A DNA stretch of 46,412 bases from contig NZ_VBSP01000018.1 in the NCBI RefSeq assembly GCF_005864045.1, positions 1 through 46,412 on the forward strand, read 5' to 3'. Position 1 is the first letter of the stretch. Every line of letters begins with the position of its first letter. Made by a program: the position numbers and the translations under genes. The notes under the pieces are model-generated. The model ran no database searches and had not been told where the DNA came from. It was given only the letters and a program-made list of their open reading frames with translations. This document shows positions 32,584-40,979 of this stretch, piece by piece. The DNA is from Ruoffia tabacinasalis (GTDB lineage Bacteria; Bacillota; Bacilli; Lactobacillales; Aerococcaceae).

Positions 32584-33762
32584 TTAATACCAGTTGTTTG
32601 CGTTGTGGTGAGCTAAAGCCGCTTGCCAGCTTCCGTAACGTGATGCAACATATCCGTTAGCTGCTGCTTCTTGACTGGCTGGTGATCTATCACCATATCC
32701 ATATGTCGTGAAGTATGAATCTAACATTTGGTAAGCTCCGTAGTGGTTTCCAGATACACTATAAATATCATAGTTATGTGTACTTTCACGACGGCGGATT
32801 TCTAATTTAGCTGCTAATTCAGATTCTGATAGACCAGCATTTTCTGGCATTGAACCTAGACTTGCTGAGTAGTAGTCAATTGAACCAGAAGCTGGCTCTT
32901 CGACAACAGGTTCTTCAACAACCGGTTCTTCGACCTCAGGTTCCACATAAACAGGTTCCTCTACCACTGGCTCTTCTTCTTCGACTACTTCCCATGGTTG
33001 AGTTTCTTCAGGAACAGTTAAATCAGTTTCGTAAGTTGGTTCTTCCACTTCTTCTACGATTTCTTCTTCAACGATTTCTTCAACGACAGGAGTTTCTTCC
33101 ACAACTTCAGTGGTTTCTTCTTCGACTACAGGTGTTTCTTCAGCAACAACTTCTTCTGTTACTTCTTCTTCCCAAGTGACTAAGTTTTCTGGGTAAGTAA
33201 CTTCTGCTGTTTCATAAGTAAATTCTGATACTTCTTCAGCTGCTTCAACTTCTTGTGTTTCAGGCGCAATCCATTCTTCAACTGTGTTTAATACTAAACC
33301 ATCTTCAGTCATTGGTTCAGTTACTTCTGGTTCTACGACTTCTTCGATAACCTCTTCTGTTTCAACTGGTTCTACTTCTTCACCAGTTTCAGTTGAGTAA
33401 GTCACTTCTTCACCTAAATCTTCATTAGCGAAAGTCACTTGATGGTGCTCTTCGTTAAAAGCTAATGTTGAACCTGCAATAATTAAGTCAGGATTTTCAA
33501 GTTGGTTTAATACTGTTACTTCTTCAACAGATAGCCCTAACGCTTCTGCGATAACTGATAAAGTATCTCCCCATTGAATTGTATATTTGCCTGTTTCAGC
33601 AATTTCTTTATTTATTGAATCGGCAACATCTACGATTGAACGCTCGGTCCAAGTCCCTGATGCTTCGTTATCACCGATGACTTGTGCTTCAGCACTATTG
33701 ATCGCCATTGATGAAGCAGAAACTGCAATTGTAGCTGCCACAAGTTTTAGTGATTTTCTCAT
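32584..33762 (-). CDS. Secreted LysM protein with lysozyme-like (Apf/Rpf-type) C-terminus
   Basis: This 392-aa protein has a signal peptide (MRKSLKLVAATIAVSASSMA, cleavage near AEAQ) and one LysM (about 57-100, YTIQWGDTLSVIAEALGLS). A long Glu/Val-rich low-complexity region follows (about 115-290, repeating VVEE/PVVE), then a C-terminal domain (about 292-392) with LEIRRREST (probable catalytic Glu), GNHYGAYQML and the ending YVASRYGSWQAALAHHNANN-WY. This end is typical of aggregation-promoting-factor or transglycosylase-like proteins of lactobacilli. It probably cuts or remodels peptidoglycan. The negatively charged spacer likely spans the wall. It is transcribed alone. Confidence 0.87.
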   Translation of the reverse strand: MRKSLKLVAATIAVSASSMAINSAEAQVIGDNEASGTWTERSIVDVADSINKEIAETGKYTIQWGDTLSVIAEALGLSVEEVTVLNQLENPDLIIAGSTLAFNEEHHQVTFANEDLGEEVTYSTETGEEVEPVETEEVIEEVVEPEVTEPMTEDGLVLNTVEEWIAPETQEVEAAEEVSEFTYETAEVTYPENLVTWEEEVTEEVVAEETPVVEEETTEVVEETPVVEEIVEEEIVEEVEEPTYETDLTVPEETQPWEVVEEEEPVVEEPVYVEPEVEEPVVEEPVVEEPASGSIDYYSASLGSMPENAGLSESELAAKLEIRRRESTHNYDIYSVSGNHYGAYQMLDSYFTTYGYGDRSPASQEAAANGYVASRYGSWQAALAHHNANNWY

Positions 33763-33796
33763 TTATGTAATACCCCTTTATATTTAAAATAATTAA

Positions 33797-33822
33797 ATAT
33801 CATATTTGATGACTTATGATAT
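33797..33822. promoter_or_regulatory. 8-bp inverted repeat upstream of the Apf-like gene
   Basis: ATATCATA (33797-33804) and TATGATAT (33815-33822) flank a 10-base spacer, between the gene's RBS and the upstream terminator. It may be a regulator site near the promoter; AT-rich DNA makes chance palindromes common. Confidence 0.35.
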
Positions 33823-33846
33823 ATTAACTCAAGTTCAAATATAAAG

Positions 33847-33886
33847 AAAGAGCTAAGGGCCATCTGTTAATGACCCTTAACTCTTT
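33847..33886 (-). terminator. Terminator of pepF
   Basis: AAAGAGTTAAGGGTCAT and ATGGCCCTTAGCTCTTT pair on the minus strand with a 6-base loop; TTTCTTTATATTT follows. Confidence 0.8.
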
Positions 33887-33922
33887 TGTTGCATAACTCC
33901 GTTTTTGTAACACAACTGTAAC

Positions 33923-35731
33923 TTAAGCAAGCTCTTCGATTTGATCGATTAAACCGTCAACGAATTGAATTGCTTGGCGAATCGCGTCCGCATTGGTCAT
34001 ATCTACATCCACATGGGCTGCTAATTCAAGTGCATCTTTCGTTCCGCCAGCTGCTAAATTGTCTAACCAAGCCGACACAGCTTCTTGATCATTATCAGCA
34101 ATCATCTGACCCACTTGAGTTCCAATCGTTAAACCAGCAGAATAAGTATATGAGTATAAGCCCATATAGTAATGTGGTTGGCGCATCCAAGTTAATTCAG
34201 CACCATCATTGATTTCTACAGCATCTGCCCAAAAGTTTTCTAACGTTTCTTTAAAGAACCCATTTAGACGATTAGCATTTAATACTTCATCATTATCTAC
34301 TGCTTCGTAAACTTTGCGTTGGAAATCCGCTTCTAATAAATGTGTCACCATATTATGAAAGTAAGTTCTTGTAATAAATTCCGCAATTAATGAACGTTTC
34401 GCATCATTTTCAATCGGTTGATTTAATAAATATTGGCACATAATAACTTCGTTTGCTGTTGAAGGTGCTTCAATAAAATACAAGCTTGCTTCCGGTGTAA
34501 TACTTAATTGGTTTTGATAAGTTAATTGGAAATGCCCTGCATGGCCTAACTCATGGGCTAGCACAAGCACTTCACTTAATAAACCAGTCCAGTTAAGCAG
34601 AATATAAGACGGTCCATCAGCAATCGTTGAACAGAAACCACCTGTTGATTTTGATTGGTTCATCGGGTAATCAATCCAGCGTTCATCAAAGGCTTGTTTC
34701 ACATAACCTAAATACTCATCCCCAAAGACAGATAAAGCTGACTCAATCATCTCACGACTCTCATCAATACTAATCGACATCGGTTCATCTTTAGAGAATG
34801 GCATCTTAATGTCAGCTAAAGTAACTTTATCCAGCTCTTGTTCTTCTTTTAATAACTTCGCGTAACGTCTAAATACTGGCGCTAACTCCGTAGTTAAGGT
34901 ATCGATAATTAAATTATAACTATCACGAGAAATTTGTTGATCGTGTAGTAAATAATCAAACACAGAATCAAAGCCACGTAAAGTTGCCATTTTCTTCTCA
35001 GTTTGAACATGGTTAATATAATTGGCAGCAACCGTATGTTGATGGTTACTTAGGCCTTGGTGGAATGATTTCCAAGCAGCATGGCGAATTTCTTTATTCA
35101 TATGCCCTTCAAAATCTTGCTCAAAACCAGCAAAGGAATTGCTGTAAGTTTCAGAACCCACTACAAAGTCTGGAAAGATCATGTCTTGGAATTTAACTGT
35201 ATTATACATATCACTATGGTTCGTTAGTGATCCCGATAAGCTACTTAGGGTTTCCTCAATCATAGGATCTAGCATCATTGGTTTATTATATTTGATTCGA
35301 TCGATAAAAGCTTTAAACTTTTGCCCTTCCTCAGTCGCTGTTAATTCATTTAACATCTCTTCAGATAAGTTCGCTAATTCCGATTCAAAAAATGATAAAC
35401 GAACGCCAAGCCACTCACTTAATTGACCTAATTTTAACGCATTTGCTTCATTCGTATCATCTAATTTATCTACTTCATAGGCTAAAGAACCGTATTGAAA
35501 TACTTTCCCCATCCTAACATTGATATCATCAAAATCATTTAAAGCACTTAAAATCGTTCCAACATTTGTTAAGTTCCCTTTATAATCTGTATTAAAAGTT
35601 GCTACTTTTTCTTTTAAGGCTTCTATTGCTTTTTCGTACTCTGCTTGGGTTACAAATAGTAATGATAAGTCCCAAGTCTCTTCTTTATTTAATAAATCAC
35701 GTGTTGGTAGTGGTCCATTTTGTTTAGTCAT
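33923..35731 (-). CDS. pepF: Oligoendopeptidase F
   Basis: The 602-aa M3B metallopeptidase has the zinc motif HELGH (residues 393-397, in VLVLAHELGHAGHFQL) and the downstream glutamate in FIEAPSTANEV. The conserved N-terminal PepF domain starts TRDLLNKEETWDLSLL, and the C-terminal HPHYYMGLYSYTYSAG-type block is seen as QPHYYMGLYSYTYSAGL. It is cytoplasmic and degrades short peptides. The ATG at 35731 is chosen because GGAGG lies five bases upstream; an in-frame ATG five codons earlier overlaps that site. It lies 19 bases after the aminotransferase gene and may share its transcript. Confidence 0.96.
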   Translation of the reverse strand: MTKQNGPLPTRDLLNKEETWDLSLLFVTQAEYEKAIEALKEKVATFNTDYKGNLTNVGTILSALNDFDDINVRMGKVFQYGSLAYEVDKLDDTNEANALKLGQLSEWLGVRLSFFESELANLSEEMLNELTATEEGQKFKAFIDRIKYNKPMMLDPMIEETLSSLSGSLTNHSDMYNTVKFQDMIFPDFVVGSETYSNSFAGFEQDFEGHMNKEIRHAAWKSFHQGLSNHQHTVAANYINHVQTEKKMATLRGFDSVFDYLLHDQQISRDSYNLIIDTLTTELAPVFRRYAKLLKEEQELDKVTLADIKMPFSKDEPMSISIDESREMIESALSVFGDEYLGYVKQAFDERWIDYPMNQSKSTGGFCSTIADGPSYILLNWTGLLSEVLVLAHELGHAGHFQLTYQNQLSITPEASLYFIEAPSTANEVIMCQYLLNQPIENDAKRSLIAEFITRTYFHNMVTHLLEADFQRKVYEAVDNDEVLNANRLNGFFKETLENFWADAVEINDGAELTWMRQPHYYMGLYSYTYSAGLTIGTQVGQMIADNDQEAVSAWLDNLAAGGTKDALELAAHVDVDMTNADAIRQAIQFVDGLIDQIEELA

Positions 35732-35750
35732 AATATCCTCCATCATGTTA

Positions 35751-36944
35751 TTAATGTGCTACTTCGCCGTACAATGCTTTCTCTCTTAATCTGTGAACGA
35801 ATTGCTCTAAGCGATTAATTGCGACTTTCAGTTCTTTAATCGAATATGCATAGGAGATTCGGATGTACCCTTCGCCACTGTCCCCAAAGGCAGACCCTGG
35901 AATGACAGCCAAATGCTCTTCTAACAGTAATTGGGTCGCAAAATCTTCTGAAGACATCTGAAATTCTTGAATATTAGGGAAGATGTAAAACGCCCCTAAA
36001 GGTTCAAAGCAAGTTAAGCCAATTCGATCTAACTCTTTTAAAAGATAGCGTCGACGTTGATTGTAACTTTGGCGCATCTCTTCAACAGATGCATCCCCAT
36101 TTTTCAAAGCTTCTATACCAGCGTATTGACTCAGTGTCGGTGCAGCCATAATTGTAAACTGATGAATCTTAATCATCTGTTCCATAATCGCTTTTGGCCC
36201 GCAACAATAACCTAAACGCCAACCAGTCATCGCATAGGTTTTAGAAAAACCATTAATATAGACTGTACGCTCTTTCATGCCTAGTACTGAAGCTAATGTT
36301 ACATGCGCACTTTCAGTATAGGTCAAATCATCATAAATTTCATCCGTCACTAAAAGCAAGTCATGCTTCATAATCACACGAGCTAACGCATCGATATCAC
36401 TTTGCTCTAATATCGCACCCGTTGGATTGTTTGGAAAATTCATAATAACTATCTTAGTCTTCGGTGTAATCGCTGCTTCTAGTTCTTCCGCCGTTAAACG
36501 GAATTGATTTGCTTCTTTTAAAGCAATCGGAACTGGAACCCCGCCAGACAACTCAATACAAGGTAAGTAAGAAACATACCCTGGTTCTAAATAAATAACC
36601 TCGTCCCCGGGACAAACAGTTGCCCGTAAAGCAATATCAATCGCTTCACTCCCACCAATCGTCACTAAAATCTCTTCTTTAGGATTATAATCTAATTGAT
36701 ACTTGCGATTTAGACGCCCAGCTATTTCTTCTCGTAACTCCATCAAACCGGCATTCGCTGTATAGAATGTACGTCCTCGACTCAATGCGTCGCGCGCTTC
36801 ATCACGAATATGCCACGGTGTATCGAAATCAGGTTCCCCCACTCCTAATGAAATAACATTATCCATCTCATTAGCAATATCAAAAAAGCGGCGAATTCCT
36901 GAAGGTTTTATTTTTTTGACGTGTTCATTCACGAAATCTCTCAT
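35751..36944 (-). CDS. PLP-dependent class I/II aminotransferase
   Basis: The 397-aa fold-type I aminotransferase has ISLGVGEPDFDTP near the N-terminus, MNFPNNPTGA, VTDEIYDDLTY and the PLP lysine in GFSKTYAMTGWRLGY (K235). It resembles the PatA/AspC-like group, which includes N-acetyl-LL-diaminopimelate and aromatic aminotransferases. It overlaps the Lrp-type regulator gene upstream by four bases (ATGA), so the regulator likely controls it in response to an amino acid. The exact substrate is open. Confidence 0.92.
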   Translation of the reverse strand: MRDFVNEHVKKIKPSGIRRFFDIANEMDNVISLGVGEPDFDTPWHIRDEARDALSRGRTFYTANAGLMELREEIAGRLNRKYQLDYNPKEEILVTIGGSEAIDIALRATVCPGDEVIYLEPGYVSYLPCIELSGGVPVPIALKEANQFRLTAEELEAAITPKTKIVIMNFPNNPTGAILEQSDIDALARVIMKHDLLLVTDEIYDDLTYTESAHVTLASVLGMKERTVYINGFSKTYAMTGWRLGYCCGPKAIMEQMIKIHQFTIMAAPTLSQYAGIEALKNGDASVEEMRQSYNQRRRYLLKELDRIGLTCFEPLGAFYIFPNIQEFQMSSEDFATQLLLEEHLAVIPGSAFGDSGEGYIRISYAYSIKELKVAINRLEQFVHRLREKALYGEVAH

Positions 36945-37429
36945 AAAGAAACCGCCATCCTACGATCTTCATCATCATTATCAAATAATGTTCCATGATC
37001 TTTATATTTTTTTAAAATAACGTGCGTTGCTGTCGATTGAACTTCGTCAATCACAGATAATTTACTTGTCACAAAACGGGCAATTTCTCGCATGGGTGCT
37101 TTCTTCAATTCAATTGAAAAATCATACCCACCTGACATTAAATACATTGCTTCAACTTCTGGAAAATTGTAAATCAAACTCGCAATCCGATCAAAGCCTT
37201 GACCGCGTTGTGGATTCACTTTCACTTCAATCATCGCTGAAACATATTCATCTTCAGTCTTATCCCAATTAATCAAAGTGTGGTAGCCGATAATGACTTT
37301 CTCTTCTTCTAACTCAATAATAATTTGTTCAACAACACTCTCTTCTATATCAAGCATTGTCGCGATTTCACTCGTTTTTAAGCGGCTATTTTGTTCGATA
37401 AGTTTTAAAATATTCTCACGTTGATTCAC
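36941..37429 (-). CDS. Lrp/AsnC family transcriptional regulator
   Basis: The 162-aa protein has an N-terminal winged helix (ILKLIEQNSRLKTSEIATML to EEEKVIIGYHTLINW) and a C-terminal RAM/AsnC effector domain (about 65-150, VSAMIEVKVNPQRGQGFDRI and VEAMYLMSGGYDFSIELK). Proteins of this type bind amino acids as octamers. It is the first gene of an operon with an aminotransferase and probably controls that operon. An AGGGAGTGAT site precedes the ATG. Confidence 0.95.
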   Translation of the reverse strand: MNQRENILKLIEQNSRLKTSEIATMLDIEESVVEQIIIELEEEKVIIGYHTLINWDKTEDEYVSAMIEVKVNPQRGQGFDRIASLIYNFPEVEAMYLMSGGYDFSIELKKAPMREIARFVTSKLSVIDEVQSTATHVILKKYKDHGTLFDNDDEDRRMAVSL

Positions 37430-37507
37430 AATATCACTCCCTTATTTTAGATGACATCTATTATAGCAAAACGCTTTCTTAAATACGATAGAAATTACAA
37501 CAAAAAA

Positions 37508-37532
37508 AGCAAGCACCGAAACGGCACTTGCT
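37508..37532 (-). terminator. Terminator downstream of the serine hydrolase gene
   Basis: AGCAAGTGCCG and CGGTGCTTGCT on the minus strand with a TTT loop are followed by TTTTTTTG. Confidence 0.85.
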
Positions 37533-37542
37533 AAAAGTGTGA

Positions 37543-39285
37543 TTAATCCACAGATATCCACAACTGTGATCTTAATTCATTAAAGACATTATGAACACGA
37601 AGAGATAAATTCCCTACCTGGTCTGAAATGCTGTCATAATTCCCTGGATAAGACGTGTAAACAGCTAAAGAATAAGCCCCATATGGTGTGATAAATGTGG
37701 CGATATCATTTTGCTCTGTCTCTCCTAAACCAGACTTATTCCAAGACGTTGTTGAATATGGAATATATTGGCGTAAGAAATTATGTGTATTCATTGTCAG
37801 CTTATTAATTAACATCCCATCCCAAGGTTCACCATTGACTTGGTTGTTATCTAATAAAGCAAAGTAGCGGGCTGCATCATGAGGCGTTGTCGTAAAGTAA
37901 GTATCTTCACTATAATACTTTCCATTCACATACGTCTCATAAAGGCCTAATTGGTGGATATGCGGGTTGATAATGTATCCACCACCTACAACATCAATTA
38001 ACAAGTTCGCAGCTGTATTATCACTATAAACCGTGACTAAGTTAACCAATTCATCAACCGTATACATACTTCCACTTGGCTGACCTTGAATAATTCCCGC
38101 TCCGGGTACTTTATCCCAATCCGTCATCGTCACATAAGTATCTGGTGATAATTCACCCGTCTTGTATTGATGGTAGACTTCACCAAGAACATAGATTTTC
38201 TGGGTACTTGCAGGCCAGAATTGTTGGTTATTAATATCAACTTGAGCCATTGTTTCATTATTAATAAAAGATGCCCCAACGTTAGCGTTGATCATTCCAA
38301 TTTCTTCCCAGATGACTGCTTCCATCGTATCTAACAACTCACGTTCACTGTAGTAAGTTTCTACGTAATCTGTACCTGTCTCATCTTTTCGAACCCAACC
38401 TAATTCCTCATAACCAATGTAAACATGTAACCATTCTTCATCGAAAGAAGTGTACTCAGCAACAACTTCCATCGGCATATCATAGAAACCTTCTGTCGTC
38501 GTTCTCATCGTTGAGTTTTGTGTCTTAGGTGGTGCACTAAGAATCAATGAATCTGTTGCTTTATAAAGAATACTGTAATCAACAGGTTTGACCTCACTCA
38601 TCTTTGTATATTCATAAGGTCTTTCAATAAAGAAGAAATCAGGTGCATCCGTAGGTACTAAATTTAATAACATATTACGGTGTTGACTTAACTCTTCAGC
38701 TTCTTCCAAACTAAAGCCAATATCTTGTTGCTTACCTTCTAGAAAGTAAAACCAGCCTTCCTCAGGTATGTTATGCCAACCCGTATATGGTGCTTCATTA
38801 CGATATAATAATTCTTCATCCTCAACTTCATACCAAGCAAAGCCATTTAAACTTTCTTCAGACAATAAACGTTCTTGATTCACATAAGAAGTGGGTGAGA
38901 CAAGCGCCACATTCGGACTAAAGTAAAACCACGGAACAATCTCAGGTAACTCTTCTTCTGGGGTTAATTCCCCATCATTTTCAGCGACTTCCGTTAGAAG
39001 CGGAGTTTCTGTTCGGTTCGCTACACCCACATTTACAACGGATGATCTTAAATCTTCAATTAATACACTGGCTTTCGGTTGAAGATGCAAAGTGTCATAG
39101 CGATGCTGTTCCACAAGTTCAGCTGGCGTAATTTCTTCAGCTTGATTGAATTCTTCACCGAGTGAATTTGCGGATTTATTTGTAAAGGGTTGCCCAATAG
39201 AGAAAAAGATGACAGCCAATACAATGACAATACCACCGGCAATGCCTCCAATTATTCCGTAACGCTTCATTTTATCTTTCTCCAA
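37543..39285 (-). CDS. Membrane-anchored class A beta-lactamase-fold serine hydrolase
   Basis: This 580-aa protein has an N-terminal membrane anchor (about 10-31, GIIGGIAGGIVIVLAVIFFS). An extracytoplasmic region with SH3-like GW-type pieces follows (about 140-305, WYEVEDEELLYRNEAP and WLHVYIGYEELGWVRK). The C-terminal half has the class A set S-T-Q-K (360-363), SDN (421-423) and KSG (517-519). The usual E-x-E/N omega-loop glutamate is not obvious, so a beta-lactam-hydrolysing role is doubtful; a wall-related penicillin-recognising enzyme is more likely. The start is TTG at 39285, six bases after AAGGAGG. Confidence 0.82.
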   Translation of the reverse strand: MEKDKMKRYGIIGGIAGGIVIVLAVIFFSIGQPFTNKSANSLGEEFNQAEEITPAELVEQHRYDTLHLQPKASVLIEDLRSSVVNVGVANRTETPLLTEVAENDGELTPEEELPEIVPWFYFSPNVALVSPTSYVNQERLLSEESLNGFAWYEVEDEELLYRNEAPYTGWHNIPEEGWFYFLEGKQQDIGFSLEEAEELSQHRNMLLNLVPTDAPDFFFIERPYEYTKMSEVKPVDYSILYKATDSLILSAPPKTQNSTMRTTTEGFYDMPMEVVAEYTSFDEEWLHVYIGYEELGWVRKDETGTDYVETYYSERELLDTMEAVIWEEIGMINANVGASFINNETMAQVDINNQQFWPASTQKIYVLGEVYHQYKTGELSPDTYVTMTDWDKVPGAGIIQGQPSGSMYTVDELVNLVTVYSDNTAANLLIDVVGGGYIINPHIHQLGLYETYVNGKYYSEDTYFTTTPHDAARYFALLDNNQVNGEPWDGMLINKLTMNTHNFLRQYIPYSTTSWNKSGLGETEQNDIATFITPYGAYSLAVYTSYPGNYDSISDQVGNLSLRVHNVFNELRSQLWISVD

Positions 39286-39364
39286 TACAACCCTCCTTTC
39301 TTGTTTGCTTTAATTTTAGACATAACATTATTATATCCATTTTAATGATAAGTTCAATATTATT

Positions 39365-40102
39365 TTACACACGAAGTTTTGCATCAGGGTTGATTTTAAA
39401 GGTAATACGTTTACTGAAGTACTCGTAAATATCTTGTGATAGAGACATTTCTGGCATCATTTCTTTAAATGCATTATAGGAGAATCGTTCTCTTAACTCG
39501 ATTTCGTCTGCCCCTTGTTGGACAACATTACGGTGAATAAATTGCTCGTAAGCTTCTTCATCTAAACGTCCACCTTGATTCTCAAAGACACGATGTGCAA
39601 TCACTTTAAAGATAAAGTCTTCTTCCGCACGTTTCTCAAGTTGTTCATTAATATTTCCTTCAAGTTTTAATTGTTCACGCCCATATTGCTCTAATGGCAT
39701 GTTATATTGATCGGCGTAAGCTTTCACTTGTCTTAAATAATCTGTAACATAACTGTCGCGTTCTTCACTATTTAAGATGACGTTTGAGTTGTCTGCATAG
39801 TATTTTAAGATGAATGGTAAGACTTCATTGTAGAATTGTAACTGTGTTTGGTTACGTTGGTATACTTCCATACCCGATTGTTTTAATTGTTGAATTGTTT
39901 TAACTCCTGGTAAAGCTAAAGCGTCTACCATTTCGTTTGTTAATTCGTCAACCGGTTCATTAATCATTTCTTCATATTGTCTGCGCGCATGGTCAACTAA
40001 TGGTTGTGCCACGGCATCCCATGAAGGTATTTCAATTGTTAATTTTTCCTCAGGAACATTTATATCTTTATAACTCATTACATTTTCAACACTGCTTTTC
40101 AT
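39365..40102 (-). CDS. Protein resembling the trigger factor C-terminal chaperone domain
   Basis: The 245-aa helix-rich soluble protein has segments typical of the trigger factor C-terminal arms: YVTDYLRQVKAYADQYNMPL, EQYGREQLKLEGNINEQLEK and RAEEDFIFKVIAHRVFE. The N-terminal ribosome-binding domain (GFRXGKXP motif) and the PPIase domain are absent. It may be a free-standing chaperone of the SurA/trigger-factor arm type. The ATG at 40102 is chosen because AAAGGAG precedes it; an upstream in-frame ATG would add 19 residues without an RBS. It is transcribed alone. The assignment rests on helix pattern and remembered motifs, not on an alignment. Confidence 0.65.
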   Translation of the reverse strand: MKSSVENVMSYKDINVPEEKLTIEIPSWDAVAQPLVDHARRQYEEMINEPVDELTNEMVDALALPGVKTIQQLKQSGMEVYQRNQTQLQFYNEVLPFILKYYADNSNVILNSEERDSYVTDYLRQVKAYADQYNMPLEQYGREQLKLEGNINEQLEKRAEEDFIFKVIAHRVFENQGGRLDEEAYEQFIHRNVVQQGADEIELRERFSYNAFKEMMPEMSLSQDIYEYFSKRITFKINPDAKLRV

Positions 40103-40203
40103 ATTTAATCGCTCCTTTATATCTTGATATATTGTAGTCGAGAATCGCTGAAACAACAAGCCTATTTGGATAATTCCAAGACATTTTTAAATATTTTAAG
40201 AAA

Positions 40204-40229
40204 ATAAAAAAGGTAGCCCGAAAGCTACC
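40204..40229 (-). terminator. Terminator of the glnPQ operon
   Basis: GGTAGC and GCTACC on the minus strand, with loop TTTCGG, are followed by TTTTTTATTTT. Confidence 0.85.
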
Positions 40230-40244
40230 TCGTTCAAATACTAA

Positions 40245-40976
40245 TTAAACTAATACTTTGTCTAAGAATGATTTCGTACGTTCTTCTTTAGGATTACTGA
40301 ATAGTACTGAGGGAAGATCTTCTTCCACTACATAGCCACCATCCATGAAGATGACACGGTCTCCAACTTCACGAGCGAATCCCATCTCATGAGTTACAAC
40401 AACCATTGTCATACCTTGTGCCGCTAAATCTTTCATAACGTTAAGAACATCTCCGACCATCTCAGGGTCAAGTGCTGACGTTGGTTCGTCAAACAACATA
40501 ATATCTGGATCCATGGCTAAGGCACGCGCAATTGCCACACGTTGTTTTTGTCCACCTGATAATGAGTTTGGATATGCATCAGCTTTATCATCAAGTCCAA
40601 CTTGATTTAATAAATCTAATGCTTTTTTATCTGCTTCATCTTTTGATAACACATCTAGTTCAACCGGTGCTAAAGTGATGTTTTCTTTAACACTTAAATG
40701 TGGGAATAAATTAAAGTGTTGGAATACCATTCCGATATTTTTACGCACCGAGTTAATATCTGTCTCTTTTGCACTGATATTCACACCATTAACATTCACT
40801 TCACCGCCGTTGATTTCTTCTAAGCGGTTTAGGCAACGAAGTAATGTTGATTTACCTGAACCCGAAGGGCCGATAATACAAACAACTTCTCCTGAGTTTA
40901 CATGCAAATCAATGCCTTTTAAAACTTCATTACTACCAAAGCTTTTCTTTAATCCTTTTACTTTTACCTCTGCCAT
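40245..40976 (-). CDS. glnQ: Polar amino acid ABC transporter ATP-binding protein
   Basis: The 243-aa ATPase has Walker [10 protein letters not shown] (about 33-41), Q-loop [13 protein letters not shown], signature [10 protein letters not shown], Walker [14 protein letters not shown] and H-loop [10 protein letters not shown]. This is the compact GlnQ/HisP form without a C-terminal extension. It starts three bases after the glnP stop and powers the transporter encoded by the fused three-domain GlnP upstream. Confidence 0.96.
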   Translation of the reverse strand: MAEVKVKGLKKSFGSNEVLKGIDLHVNSGEVVCIIGPSGSGKSTLLRCLNRLEEINGGEVNVNGVNISAKETDINSVRKNIGMVFQHFNLFPHLSVKENITLAPVELDVLSKDEADKKALDLLNQVGLDDKADAYPNSLSGGQKQRVAIARALAMDPDIMLFDEPTSALDPEMVGDVLNVMKDLAAQGMTMVVVTHEMGFAREVGDRVIFMDGGYVVEEDLPSVLFSNPKEERTKSFLDKVLV

Positions 40977-40979
40977 TGG

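Noticed and set aside
32850-33179. Gln/Leu-rich plus-strand protein
   Set aside because: It is the antisense shadow of the Glu/Val-rich spacer of the Apf-like protein.
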